Source of the DNA: Heliocybe sulcata | Lineage: Eukaryota > Basidiomycota > Agaricomycetes > Gloeophyllales > Gloeophyllaceae | Assembly (NCBI GenBank): GCA_004369045.1 | Contig: ML213503.1 | Coordinates: 1,769,121 to 1,833,120, forward strand | Length of the DNA stretch: 64,000 nucleotides | Direction: 5' to 3' | In this document: positions 45,191 through 55,624 of the stretch, in pieces | Position numbering within the stretch: position 1 is the stretch's first letter | How the letters are laid out: every line of letters starts with the position of its first letter | The notes under the pieces: generated by a model | What the model was told of the DNA's origin: nothing | What the model saw: only the letters and a program-made list of their open reading frames with translations | Database searches by the model: none | Made by a program: the position numbers and the translations under genes

Positions 45191-47719
45191 TCAGAGGACC
45201 CGCAGCGTCCACCCGTGCATCGACCCATCAACGGCCGCGGCCGCCTGTGCGGCTGCCAGCCAACTAGAATCCATCGACCCGTTATTCCCATTCGCCCCGC
45301 CACCCAAGTTCGCAATATCCATACTGTGGAAGATATTCTCGACAGTCACAGTCCTGCCAGAGTGATACCCAACGCCATCGTACGACCGGATGAACAGCAA
45401 AGGCAAGCTGCGACCCGAAATCTGTGCAGATATCGAACCCTGCCGATCTGGCGATGCGGCGCTGGACGAATCGCCGCTGCGAGTACTGTCATCCTTGTTT
45501 GCAGGCGCAGTCTCTTCCTCCAGCGTCTTGATAATGTCCTGCAAAGGCGGCATCTCTACAACAACAATAGTGTGCAGAGGCCCCGATGGGACATAGCGAG
45601 GAGGTGGGATCATCATGGACTCTGAAGATCCGGAACCGTCCATGGAAGACATCGGTGGAGTTAAAGTATGCACAAAGGGAGAAATCGCCGTCAGCGGGCC
45701 CGGAGGGGCAGCCTGATACACTCGCTGACGCAGAGGGCCAAGATTTCCAAGATAGACATCCAACGGCGTCTGCGTTCTCGTCTTCGGATGCTCATAGAAA
45801 AAGTTCGACACCGTCAGGTCCAACGTGTTGTTTGGCGGACGGTACGTAGGCGCCGTGAACAGGGTGGGAAACGGAGTTATCGGCATCTCTGGGATGTTGC
45901 TATTTTGTCCGAACGCATCGAAAAAGGTATACTGGAACTTGGCTGCAGATCCAAACGTCAGTGTCCCAGGCAACAAGATCTCTAGCGCAATAAACTTACA
46001 GATTCCGACGATAGTCCAGCACAGATAATCATCAACCTCATCCGAGATAACGCGCACTCCGTCCTTCAGCTCGTCACGAATGCGAGGTGAAGAGAAAACC
46101 AAGGGATGCGTGCCCGCCTGCTGCGACATCCCGGGAGCCGGCGGAGCAACTACCCCTGGCGTACCAGGCATGGGCCCAGCCGCAGAGAGATAATGCCGGG
46201 AACCATCTGGATTGACCCTCTGGAGAGCAATTTTCTGCATTTGACTGACAGGCCCGCCATCGTCGGCAATGATCCTGCCCTTGTCGACTTTGCGGATCAA
46301 AAGCGGCGACGTAGCGATACCCGACTGCGTGTCCGACAGTATAATCTCCGAGCCATAAGTCACCGGCTGAGGCCCACCTGTAAAGTCGCCAGTTCATAAA
46401 CGTGAGTAACGGAAAACGATCGATTCCAGGGTCACGTGCACACGTACCGATAGCAGGCGCGTCCGGGGGGCGGCGTACTACATTCACATTGAACGCGGAC
46501 CAGGAAATGTTGCTCGCGCATAACGAGCCGTGGTCAATGGTCATGTATTTGGTGCGTACAGTCTGCGAGTTGATGCGGTTGAACAACGAAACGGGCCCAC
46601 CCGCCAAGATACACGACGAGATATTCCGCGTTTTGGCGGTCTTCTTGGACGGTTTCGATATGATCGTAACAGGTGCCGAGTCAAACGAAGCCCACGTGCG
46701 TCCACTGGGCGGTTCACCACCTTCTGGAGTAAGCGAAGGAGGAGGGGGCTCGGCGATGTCAAGGGACAGCTGGAAGCTTTTTGCCTTCGCCGTGCCAGTG
46801 ACGTGCAAGAACTTGAAGCTCGCATTCATTTGGTTGTCAAGGGGTGCTTTCTGCTCGAACGAGCGTGCTCCGTCCTCAGATACGACCGCCATCGACAACT
46901 GCTGATTCCGCATCTGCCACACGGGGCCGTCGATATGTACGACGGGAGGGGGACAGAGGAAGCGTTTCTCGCTACCATACGACTTCTGCGCAACGGCAGC
47001 GTGAAGACAGACAACGGTAGTCATCGGCATCACGCGGCCAGGGTCCTGCGAGACATGGGATCGGACGACGCGTCGGATCTTCTGGTGAGGGTCGTCTGCA
47101 TCCGTCTCGTCCAACTTACGCTTGCCCGTGGTCTGCTGTCGTAGGCGTTAACGCGATCCGGGATTCATGTGGCAATGACGGATCATGATGAAGGACTTAC
47201 GGAAGTAGAAGGTGCTGGTGCTCCACTGTGCTGAGGAGGCATAACCATGGGGGACGAGCTCCAAGGAGGCATCTGGATACTGCTTGCAGTACTTGACTTC
47301 TTGGTAGACACTAGGATGGATTGCAAGGACGCATTCGGGTCTGAACTGGACGCAGAGGGGCTGATGGGCGGTGGACCGGTAGGAGATTGTGAGGAATTCG
47401 ACGGGTGGTGGGCAGATTGGTGCGTGTTTTGTGTCACCTGGGTCGAATTATGGTTTGAAACATTGGAGGACGGAGCAGAAGAGATAGCGTTTACAAGCAA
47501 GTTCAGATTTGCCTGGGCGGGGGACGCGGAGCGCGACGACTGGTGGGTGTGCTGGGACGAGGGGAGCTGGCCGCGGTGGTCAGCGGTTGCAGCAGAGACC
47601 ATTGGAGAAAGAGAAGGATTAGCAGAAGGGAGAGGATGGACTGTCCTCATTATTTCCCGCGTAGGGCAGAGCGAACTGTGGGAATGAGACTGTGTGAGTG
47701 GGAAGAAAACAAGTCCCAC
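45191..47719 (-). CDS. CSL-family (CBF1/Su(H)/RBP-J-like) transcription factor
   Basis: A low-complexity Ser/Gln/Asn-rich N-terminus (exon 1, start 47719 or 47650) is spliced (GTAAGT...GACAG) to QTTGKRKLDETDADDPHQKI. Then comes the LAG1 DNA-binding Rel-like domain: VVCLHAAVAQKSYGSEKRFL and CPPPVVHIDGPVW. The beta-trefoil domain follows with SQTVRTKYMTIDHGSLCASN, ISWSAFNVNVV, SEIILSDTQSGIATSPLLIR and GGPVSQMQKIALQRV, and a C-terminal Ig-like part reaches PDRQGSISAQISGRSLPLLF. In fungi (cbf11/cbf12 of fission yeast) these proteins bind GTGRGAA-type sites and regulate adhesion, cell cycle and lipid genes without any Notch pathway. The intron after DDYLCWTIVGI is 57 nt and stopless, so the frame also reads through it. 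Confidence 0.9.
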
Positions 47720-47999
47720 GTGTACACCCGTGAGAGCACCGGCCTTTATACCACCCAGACCCCGAGCGACTTATGGTTCCGGGGTCTCCGTACCTTTACG
47801 GCACGCTGACACTGGCGGAACAGGACGTCCTGTCATACCAACTCCGACATGCTATTCATATCCATATGTCGTACAGCAGCTACAATATCCGCATGCTACC
47901 CAGTTCTATGAAGAGCCTCTCAATTGAAGATTGAATGCAATTAGGATATAATAAGTGTCCCCAACCCGGGGTACCATAATAAAACCGTAAAGTGTGTAA

Positions 48000-48780
48000 T
48001 CAATCCAGCAACCATCGGGATAACAAGGATACCAGACCCCTTCTATCGACCTGCTGCTCGTCCGCGGATTCGGGCAGGAACAGCTCTCCGAGCTTGGAAT
48101 CCTCGGGTTTTTGCGCATCAGTAGGCACACTATGTGCACAGCGGAGCGCACGCAAGCCGTTGTACAGGGCATCATCATTCTCAGGCTGGTCACCGGTATA
48201 AGGGGACAACAGATGTTCGTCGGGTCTGGACTGGGCAGGCGCGACAAACATATCAGCTAAAGATGAATGCTCCCATCAGCATATTAGCTAAACTGGACAT
48301 ATGTCAGCACGCACCGAAATGCAAAATCCCAAGCTTATCCTCTTCTTGCAGGACCTTCTTCGCCTGTTCTTCGAGCTCCAAGTCTACAATTTTTGGCGTC
48401 GCAGGAACGGACTCTGATTCCTCCTCGGACTCTACCGGGGAGAAGAGCGGCTCTCTCCCGTGTAAGGGATGGTCCTGGTCGTCCGCCTCCTTTTGATGGA
48501 GCCAGCTCCATTCCTCGTCCTCCTCGGCCAGGGTGCTCACATGAGCAGGGAAGAAGCCGCCCATATTAAACGGGTCCTCTCTGTCGGACCGAGGCGTCTC
48601 CATAGGTGAGCGAAGTGGACTCGTCGCAGTAACTAATGCTAGTCGCTGCCGGATACGACGAGGCGTTCTCCATTGATGCTTTTCGACGGGAGGTGTGAGG
48701 GTCCCGGCATCGGTGATGTCGTTGATGGTTCGAGAAGGGATCTCGAGAACGGGGACAGATTTTGAACGCGGGATGGACAT
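48000..48780 (-). CDS. Hypothetical acidic protein, two exons
   Basis: The start is placed at MSIPRSKSVPVLEIPSRTIN (48780); the frame stays open to an ATG at 48954, but that extension is Trp/Arg-rich and looks like 5' leader. Exon 1 ends after LQEEDKLGILHF, a GTGCGT...TTTAG intron of about 57 nt follows, and exon 2 reads ADMFVAPAQSRPDEHLLSPY and ends LVSLLSRWLLD. The protein is rich in Glu, Asp, Pro and Ser with several SP/TP sites (TATSPLRSPMETPRS, TPPVEK), so it may be a phosphoprotein. A Glu-rich stretch (LELEEQAKKVLQEEDK) could form a short coiled coil. No domain is recognised. Confidence 0.6.
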
Positions 48781-48954
48781 GGTTGTGTGGTGTGTTGGGA
48801 GGCGGAGAGGGTGTCTTATAGCAGACGTGTGGATTAGTGACGTTGCGTTGGCCAATGCAGTCTTGGATTCGAGTGGCGGCCTGCAGTCGCGATCTAATCT
48901 AGTTCCCCAGCCTCGCCCCAGCCAAACGGCCCTTTCCCCAAAGCTTCTTTCCAT

Positions 48955-50035
48955 TTCAAACTCCGCGACGCGTCTTGCCTTGAATTAAACGCGCCTGTGG
49001 CGTCTCGACGCGTTCTTTGATCGAGACCCGATGGCACTGCAATCCGGGGCGCCCCACGAGCGGGACAAACCGGACGCTTATGTTTTCTTTCGAGTTTAAT
49101 ACCTATATATCATTCCAAGTTACTCAGACCACAGTATACGAGCTTGCGGGGCACTTTCCAGCCTTGTTTCTGCGCCAACGTCAGTCGTCAATACATTCGG
49201 AGACGACTCCAGAGCGTACCTGGCAGGCGGGAGCAGCAAGCCTGAAGAAGACAGGTCCTAAGTTAGCGTCGTATGATCGACGAAAGCCGAGGACGGACAC
49301 GCCACAAGCCCCGCATCTCGTGTTTGCGACAGGGGAAGCATCTGTCCTGCGCACTGGTAGCGATACATACAATGAGGTGAGTTCTTATGCGAGTGATCCA
49401 TGAGGTTAATCTGACCGCGAGAGCTCGGAGACGCAGACACCCGATTTCTCCTTGCAATGATTGAGAGCATTACCCTCCGCTAGGCTGTCTGCCACCTCCG
49501 AAGACTGGTTGATGTTGATGTTCGCGAAGGACACTAGTGATGCGAACTAATGATGACAGGTCAGCATGAGAACCGAAACATATCAGAACGCACAAGAGCC
49601 ATGTCGCAGAGCAATGATCAAGCATCACGAGAAATGCATATGATTTTGATTAACTCGTATCCCAATATGTAACCGTTCGTAGAGCAATACATAGCGCCGT
49701 GATGCTGCATCACAGGCGGGGCGCTCGCGTTACTTTATGTCTACGAGAAACAATACGGAGAAAGCCAGCGGATGAAATGAATGGAGGGTAAGGGGGGTTA
49801 ACGGAGTTGAGAAATGCACATGAATGATCATTACAAGATGCTACTCTACCAAGTCCGTGGTCCAAGATGTAGTCCATGCAAAAAAAGAGGAGAAAAAAAT
49901 CATCAACTATCCTATAACGTGCAATCATGCGAGGGGTGAAACAAATAATGCACAACGCGCCGAACGTCCAATAATGCCAGTAGATAGACTGTGGTGGTAC
50001 ACATTAAGTGCTTCTTAGTAGGCATTACAGCCACT
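48955..50035. other. Gene-free kilobase, nothing supportable
   Basis: About 1.08 kb between the hypothetical gene and the TMEM198-like gene stop. Open frames are short and overlap on both strands. There is a possible splice-like interval (GTGAGT near 49377 to a CTAATGATGACAG near 49559, about 180 nt), so a non-coding spliced transcript is conceivable, but I see no box C/D pair inside it. Confidence 0.45.
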
Positions 50036-52866
50036 TCAGTTCGGGGGCGCACGCGGCGCGGTCGACCTCCTCTTCTCGTGTCCAGGTCGGCCAGGTTCGC
50101 GCGACGTCGCTGGGAAAGGTACTGCGTCGCCTTCCGACCTCAACGCTCTCGAGTCACGCCGCGAGCTTCCTTGAGCGGGTGCCTCTTGCTGATGCCGCTG
50201 CCAGTCCTCGACCTTCAAAGTCGAGAGTCTCTTGGAGGAGGTGGGAGGAGCACTCAGCTGCGCCAACTTGTCCCCGCTGAGTGTCCGAGAGCGGACGTGC
50301 TTGCCCTCAGGAGCCTTCTCAGTGGGTTGTTGACGCTTTTCACTCTTCTCGGCGTACTCCTTCGCCTTCTCAGCCTGACGCCTGGCGACGGCCTCCTTCT
50401 CGATCGCCCTCGCTCTTTCCCACTTCGCCTTCGCCTCGGCCACGCTGGCTTCCTGCTTCGCGGCTTCCGTGAGAGGCGCTTGCAAATCTCTCATCTTCTC
50501 CCTGTGTCTCTCCGTAAGTTCCTCAAACGTGATGACACGAGGAACACTCGGTCGCTCCGGTTGGGGCGCAGCAATGCCAGTAGGAGACTTTCTAGGAGGT
50601 AAGATCGTGACGGCAGCCGCAGGCGGAGAGATGGGTGCCGGGCCAGTCCCGCTAACCTTCCGGGTGTGCGACTTGGACGTAAACGGCGGCGTAGGCTGAC
50701 GAGCGGCATCTGCGAAATAGTCGATTCTCGCCGGAGACGCACGACCAGCAGATGGAGCCGATCCACCGCTGGACGACGTTGCCACGCCACCACCGAGCTC
50801 GCCCATCTCAATCATGCTCTCGACCTTTTGGCGACGTGCCAGCGCTTCAGCGACGGCAGCTGGTACCGCAATCCTGGGAGTGGGACTAATAGGCGTAGTG
50901 GCGATGGGAGGGGTAATACCGGATGGAGGCTGGAGAAGTTTCCTGTCCCGTACGTACGAATCCCAGTCGTCGTTCTGAAGAGGTGCACTGAGTGGACGAC
51001 CGATGGACCCGCCGGGACCGGGGGACGTCCGCGTCATGCTAGACAATTCCACAGATTGTATGCGAGACCGGGGATCGGGCTGACGAGGCGGACGCAGGTG
51101 AGTCGCATCAGCGAGAATGGACGAGTTGATGTTCAATCCAGCAGAGAACGATGCGTGGCGGGAACGAGACTCCGACGAGGACGAGGGAGCAGGAGTGCCG
51201 CTCTTCAGAGCATCAAGCGACTTCCGGATGGTCTGAATCTCGCTGAGCAGTTCTTCCTTCTTCTTGATGTCATTCAAAAGAGGGGAGCTAGTCGACGTCG
51301 GTATGGGAGGACGCTCTCCGAGCCTGTCATCAGCTATGAAACTCTTCGGCACGTCTTCTTGAATATCGGTCCCAAGATCCAGAACCGGAAGAGCGCCGGG
51401 ACTCTGCCGCCCAGCCTTCCTCAGTTCGTCATCTGAAGGAGGGGCAGCATAGAAATCAGAGACACCGGACTGGTACCTCTGTCGAGCGCCATTGACAAGA
51501 GTGAACGTCGAACCACGCAGCTCCGCAGAGCTCGGAGTGGCTGGCATATCCACATCCTTCATGAGAGGCATACCCGAGAAGTTGCTGTCGCGCCTGCCGT
51601 GTTTGGTGAGCGCCGGATGTTGAGCCTCCCAATCGCCTCGTTCTTTGTCGATGTCAGCGAAACGCTCCGCCGCTCTGGCTTCCTCCTCTTCATCTCGCCG
51701 CTTCTGCTCCGCTTGGATTTCCCCGAGCTTGCGACGCAGAAGCTTAATCATGCGGAATTGTACTGCGACACCCATTAGAGCTACAGCAGCCATCAGACCG
51801 AGTTCTATCTCCATGACTTGGTTGACAGGGAAAGCGATGTGTTGAGCGACAAATCTCGGGAAGAGATCCACGAAACCGAGGTTCCACATGTAGAACTAGA
51901 GAAAGCCGTCAGCTATATGGCTAATTGCGAACGAGCGAGAATACTGACCTCCTTGAGATTCCCGGTCGTAAAGCAATCAATTCCCAGCATGAATGCGGTT
52001 GAGCCAACAAAGGCGGTCGACACTAGCAGCAGGTGGTAATGCAGCTTTGGAATAGTACACAATACAAACCCAACCACGGCACACGCTATCGCTCCGAGTC
52101 AACCTTTATTCGTGGTAGAACGACGCATGTACGCACCAATGTACATGATCCATCTGTAACCTATGGGGCTGATAAGGCCGCCGTTTCGGAAACACTGAAT
52201 CCACAGAGCGAACGCAAAGCCTCCCCATCCACCAATAAAGTATTTCGTGGCTTTCCAGAAGAAGATCGTGACGGCACCACCAGCCACACCTGCGACAATT
52301 GACGCAAGGAGGAACATGCCTCTAATGGTCTTGGTGGGAGGGTGTATGGCAGCGAGGACGCCAAATTTGACGATGAGGACGAAGCACACTAGGGACAGGG
52401 TGTAGAAACCAATCAGGAAGAACGACGTCCTAGGATGAGGTCAGTACAGCGATCATTGACCTTATCACAGCACTTACCATCGGTTCCGATGACCCAAGAA
52501 CGCAGTAGGAATACCGGTTAGGATGAGAATACCTCCCAAAACTCCGAAGGCTGGATCGATGACAGTTGCCAATTGGGAGGGGTCGGAGGTAGCAGTTGCG
52601 GAGGCTGAGGTAGATGCAGTCGTCGTAGGTGTAACGGTGACATTGACACCCAGCGTGATAGGAATGACGGTGGTGATGGGGATGTTCTGGTTACCGGAGT
52701 GCGATGCGAAGGTGGTTGTTACAGAGGTCGTGACATAGCTGAGCGTCGTGCTCGCTGCAGGAGAGGATGACGATGAGGTGGAAGACTGTGCAGACACGGA
52801 GACTATCGCCGTGAAGCAGGCGAGAGCAAGCGCGAGCAGAACGCGTCGGGTGGTGCGCGCCGCCAT
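50036..52866 (-). CDS. Multi-pass membrane protein, DUF4203/TMEM198-like, with long cytosolic tail
   Basis: The start MAARTTRRVLLALALACFTA (52866) is a signal peptide ending at VSAQ. A Ser/Thr-rich luminal stretch follows with likely O-glycosylation (TTTASTSASATATS), then seven or so membrane segments: FGVLGGILILTGIPTAFLG, FFLIGFYTLSLVCFVLIV, GMFLLASIVAGVAGGAVTIF, GGWGGFAFALWI and so on, the TMEM198/DUF4203 pattern. The last large exon (50036-51889) ends the membrane part and then provides about 550 residues of Ser/Pro/Arg-rich cytosolic tail with a coiled-coil-like segment (KLGEIQAEQKRRDEEEEARA) and a basic end. In animals TMEM198 is linked to Wnt receptor signalling; fungal members have no assigned role. 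Confidence 0.75.
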
Positions 52867-53409
52867 GAGGGAAAGCGAGCAGCGACGTAGAAAGAAGAAA
52901 GGCAATAAAATTAGAGAAAGAGAGGGTTATATGGCAGAGTCGGAGGGGAAGGACATGGATGGACCCCGGGAGAGAGTCGTGCTCGGGAGCGGTGTTCTTG
53001 TGATGGAAGGTGGGAAGACGGCTGCCTTAGTGCTGGAATTAACCGCTTCTTGCCAGCCACCGTCTTATCTCGTTTCGACTCTCACTGTCGCTTGCGGTGC
53101 CCGACAGCGTTCTTCGACGTTTCAGACAGTGTGCAGCAGAAGTCGTTCTCCGCTACTCACGCACAAGTATTTGAATCAGGTTGTCACCGTGGGTACCCTA
53201 TGTATATCCCAACAATTGCCTTACACACGCAGGACTGGCAGGCCGGCGGAGCTGCCGTATGTATTTCTGTTCTCAGTAACATCCCTTCACTATCTCGGCC
53301 AACAGGTTGCTGCCGTACCACTTGACCTGTTGGATAAACTACTCCCCCGCAACACGCCTTCTTTCTGGGAGGCTCGATTCAAGACGCCACAGGGCTAACA
53401 ACGCGGTTT
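52867..53409. other. Intergenic, nothing recognised
   Basis: About 540 bp upstream of the TMEM198-like gene and downstream of the helicase stop. A 216-codon plus-strand frame (52748-53398) overlaps the first exon of the TMEM198-like gene antisense and has no recognisable content. Confidence 0.5.
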
Positions 53410-55254
53410 TCAAGCAAAGTGCTCCATTTTGGTAGGAACAGTTCCTATCTTTCTCAATATGATAGCAAACCGCCTGGGATCGTCGTGCACGACCACCTTC
53501 CCGTCTGGACCTGTAACCTCCCACCGTTCATCTAGTATCGTCACCACCTTGCCGCCGCGCCCGAAGCGTCCAGCTCGCCCCGCGACGTGGAGGTAGTTGT
53601 CCACTCCTCGGTCCTCCGGCAGGCCCAGCATGAAGACATGCGACAACTCCGGAAGATCCAGGCCTCTCGTAGAAGCAGGCTTCGAAACCAAGAGCGCCGG
53701 ATTGTCCACCGGGGTACTCGCATCACCATTTAGGAGATACGTTCTACCCTGATCTCCGAGGAGGTCCAAGGCAATAGCAGAGACACCCAGCTGTTGGAGC
53801 TCGAAAACAGCGCGTTTGACATCCGCCTTTGCCGGCAGCACCAATAGTGCAAGTCGAGGGACATCGAGAGCGAACGCAGCTGCCACCGCCTCCAATGCGG
53901 CTGGGTTAAATGGAGAAGGATTAGTGACGAATTCTATAGTGTATTAAGCTTAGGCGATCCAAGTACAGCCTGTTAATTGATACACTTACTCTTCCTAAGA
54001 TCGTCATCTAATTTTGGCTGGAATGTCTCATCAACATCCTCGTCCTTCACTTGGAAGACTTCGTCAGGAAACTCGGTGCCACCTCGGACATCATCTGACG
54101 GCGGCGCTTGGGGTTCAACAGCTCCCTCGATGTTCGAGATTTTGCCGTCCGGAGATACGACTAGACAACAATGGACTAGTGCTGGTGCATGTGAAGAGGA
54201 GATGGCATCCTTGCTCGACGGTATAGACGACGTTCCGGTGACCTTCACAGTCGGTCCTTGAAACCAGCCAAACTTGCGGACTTCCTCCCGGTATTCCCAC
54301 CTAAAAGTCGCGCTCGTCATGATCAGCTGCGGTCCGCGGTGTTCCACGCCATCCTTGGCCGACGTCTGTTTCTTGTTATAGATGTAATCGAGCAGTAGTC
54401 TCGTAGGGCCCGGGTGCCTCTGGATTTTCATCCTAGCCTTCTCCTGCATGTACTTGTTCGCAAACCTGGGAACAGCATCAATGAGATAGTCCGCCTCATC
54501 GACAACCACGGTCGAGAGGCTATCCAATCGGAGTGCCGTCCTGTCCTTATTGAATACTTCTTGCACAGCTTGAGGGGTCCCTACAAGAACGTGGGGCGGC
54601 ATTTCGTGCAGTCTCGAGATTTGGTCTTGGATAGATACTGATGCACCGCGAATAAGCATCTGGACAACATTATGCAGATTGGAATTTGACGAGGAGGATT
54701 TTGCCAGGATAGCTTCGATCCAGTGGTAAAGCTGATACGCCAGGTCACGGTGCGGAACGAGGACAAGGGAGGTGATTGCAGCTCTGTTGGACGATCTACC
54801 GGAGCTTCGAGCACTGTTCGGCTGTTCGACACGAGGTTTGCTCAGCAGCGCCAATATTAGTCCGAACGACCTTGCAATGGAGTAATTAGACAGCCGGTCG
54901 GGAAACAATGGTCGAACAGACGTACTTTCCGGTCCCGGTACCATCCTTCAATAGTATATTATTACCGCTGAGCACCTGCGGTATAAACTCGCATTGTGTC
55001 TCAGTTGGGTTCCGGACATTAGGGAATGCTGCATGCAAGGATTTGACCACGACAGGATGAACGCCGATGTCTTCGAAACTGATCGCATCCTTGCTGCCTG
55101 CAGCGTTGCTGTACAACCGAGTTGTCAAGAGCTTGATAGACAGTCCCGGACTATAGCGTTGCGAGCGATAAGCATGTATAATGCGACCTGGAGAGACTGC
55201 TGCAAAAGTTGTGCATGCTGTACGCGACAAGAGTTGCATGCCACGTGACGGCAT
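53410..55254 (-). CDS. Mitochondrial DEAD-box RNA helicase, Mrh4-like
   Basis: The start at 55254 gives MPSRGMQLLSRTACTTFAAV, an Arg/Ser-rich mitochondrial presequence. The Q-motif region (ISFEDIGVHPVVVKSLHAAF, NPTETQCEFIP) precedes Walker A, KDGTGTGKSFGLIL, which is interrupted after GTGTGK by a 50-65 nt intron. Further motifs are LVLVPHRDLAYQL (Ia), VLVGTPQAV (Ib), TVVVDEADYLID (II, DEAD), LIMTSATF (III), then in the second domain ALLVSKPASTRGLDLPEL (V) and HVAGRAGRFGRGG (VI). All helicase motifs are intact. The RecA domains are separated by an acidic insertion (KDEDVDETFQPKLDDDLRK). Mrh4 in yeast assembles the mitochondrial large ribosomal subunit; assignment here rests on the presequence and this architecture. 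Three exons. Confidence 0.85.
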
Positions 55255-55624
55255 TCGATGAAGCTTCAAGTTCGGGAAGGCAGCCGTGAGGCAAGTAAAA
55301 ATTTCGAAGTACACATTTTGATAGGGAAAAAAGAAAGCAAAGTCATATCATGTCGTCAGAGCGGTCAGCATATATAATACCGAGGGTATAGTGTGTCTAG
55401 GAAGCAATGTCCTTGAAATGTGGTCGTAAGTAGTTAAGCTGGTGACTAGGGTAGAATGCAGCTGAGGATGAAAGGGCAGAGCCAGGCAAGGTCCGGGGTA
55501 TGGCGAGGACACCTCTACCATGCCATATCAAATAGCACGCTACCCCACCTACGATCCAGTATGTTCATTGCTCGAAGGCACGGTTACCTTCCTCGGATCC
55601 GCGACGATTCATCCTCGCGAGTTC
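55255..55624. other. Intergenic, nothing recognised
   Basis: About 370 bp holding the helicase promoter and the 3' flank of the sugar-transporter gene. No RNA gene pattern or repeat seen. Confidence 0.5.

Noticed and set aside
46074-47114. 346-codon uninterrupted reading of the CSL gene
   Set aside because: The frame runs past the end of exon 2 through an intron and then leaves the family sequence; splicing to GGPQPVTYGSEIILSD restores the beta-trefoil domain.
49377-49559. Possible second intron-borne small RNA in the gene-free kilobase
   Set aside because: Splice-like signals are present, but no matching box C/D pair or convincing H/ACA hairpins could be drawn.
52748-53398. 216-codon plus-strand frame upstream of the TMEM198-like gene
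   Set aside because: It overlaps the signal-peptide exon antisense, has no recognisable motif and skewed composition.
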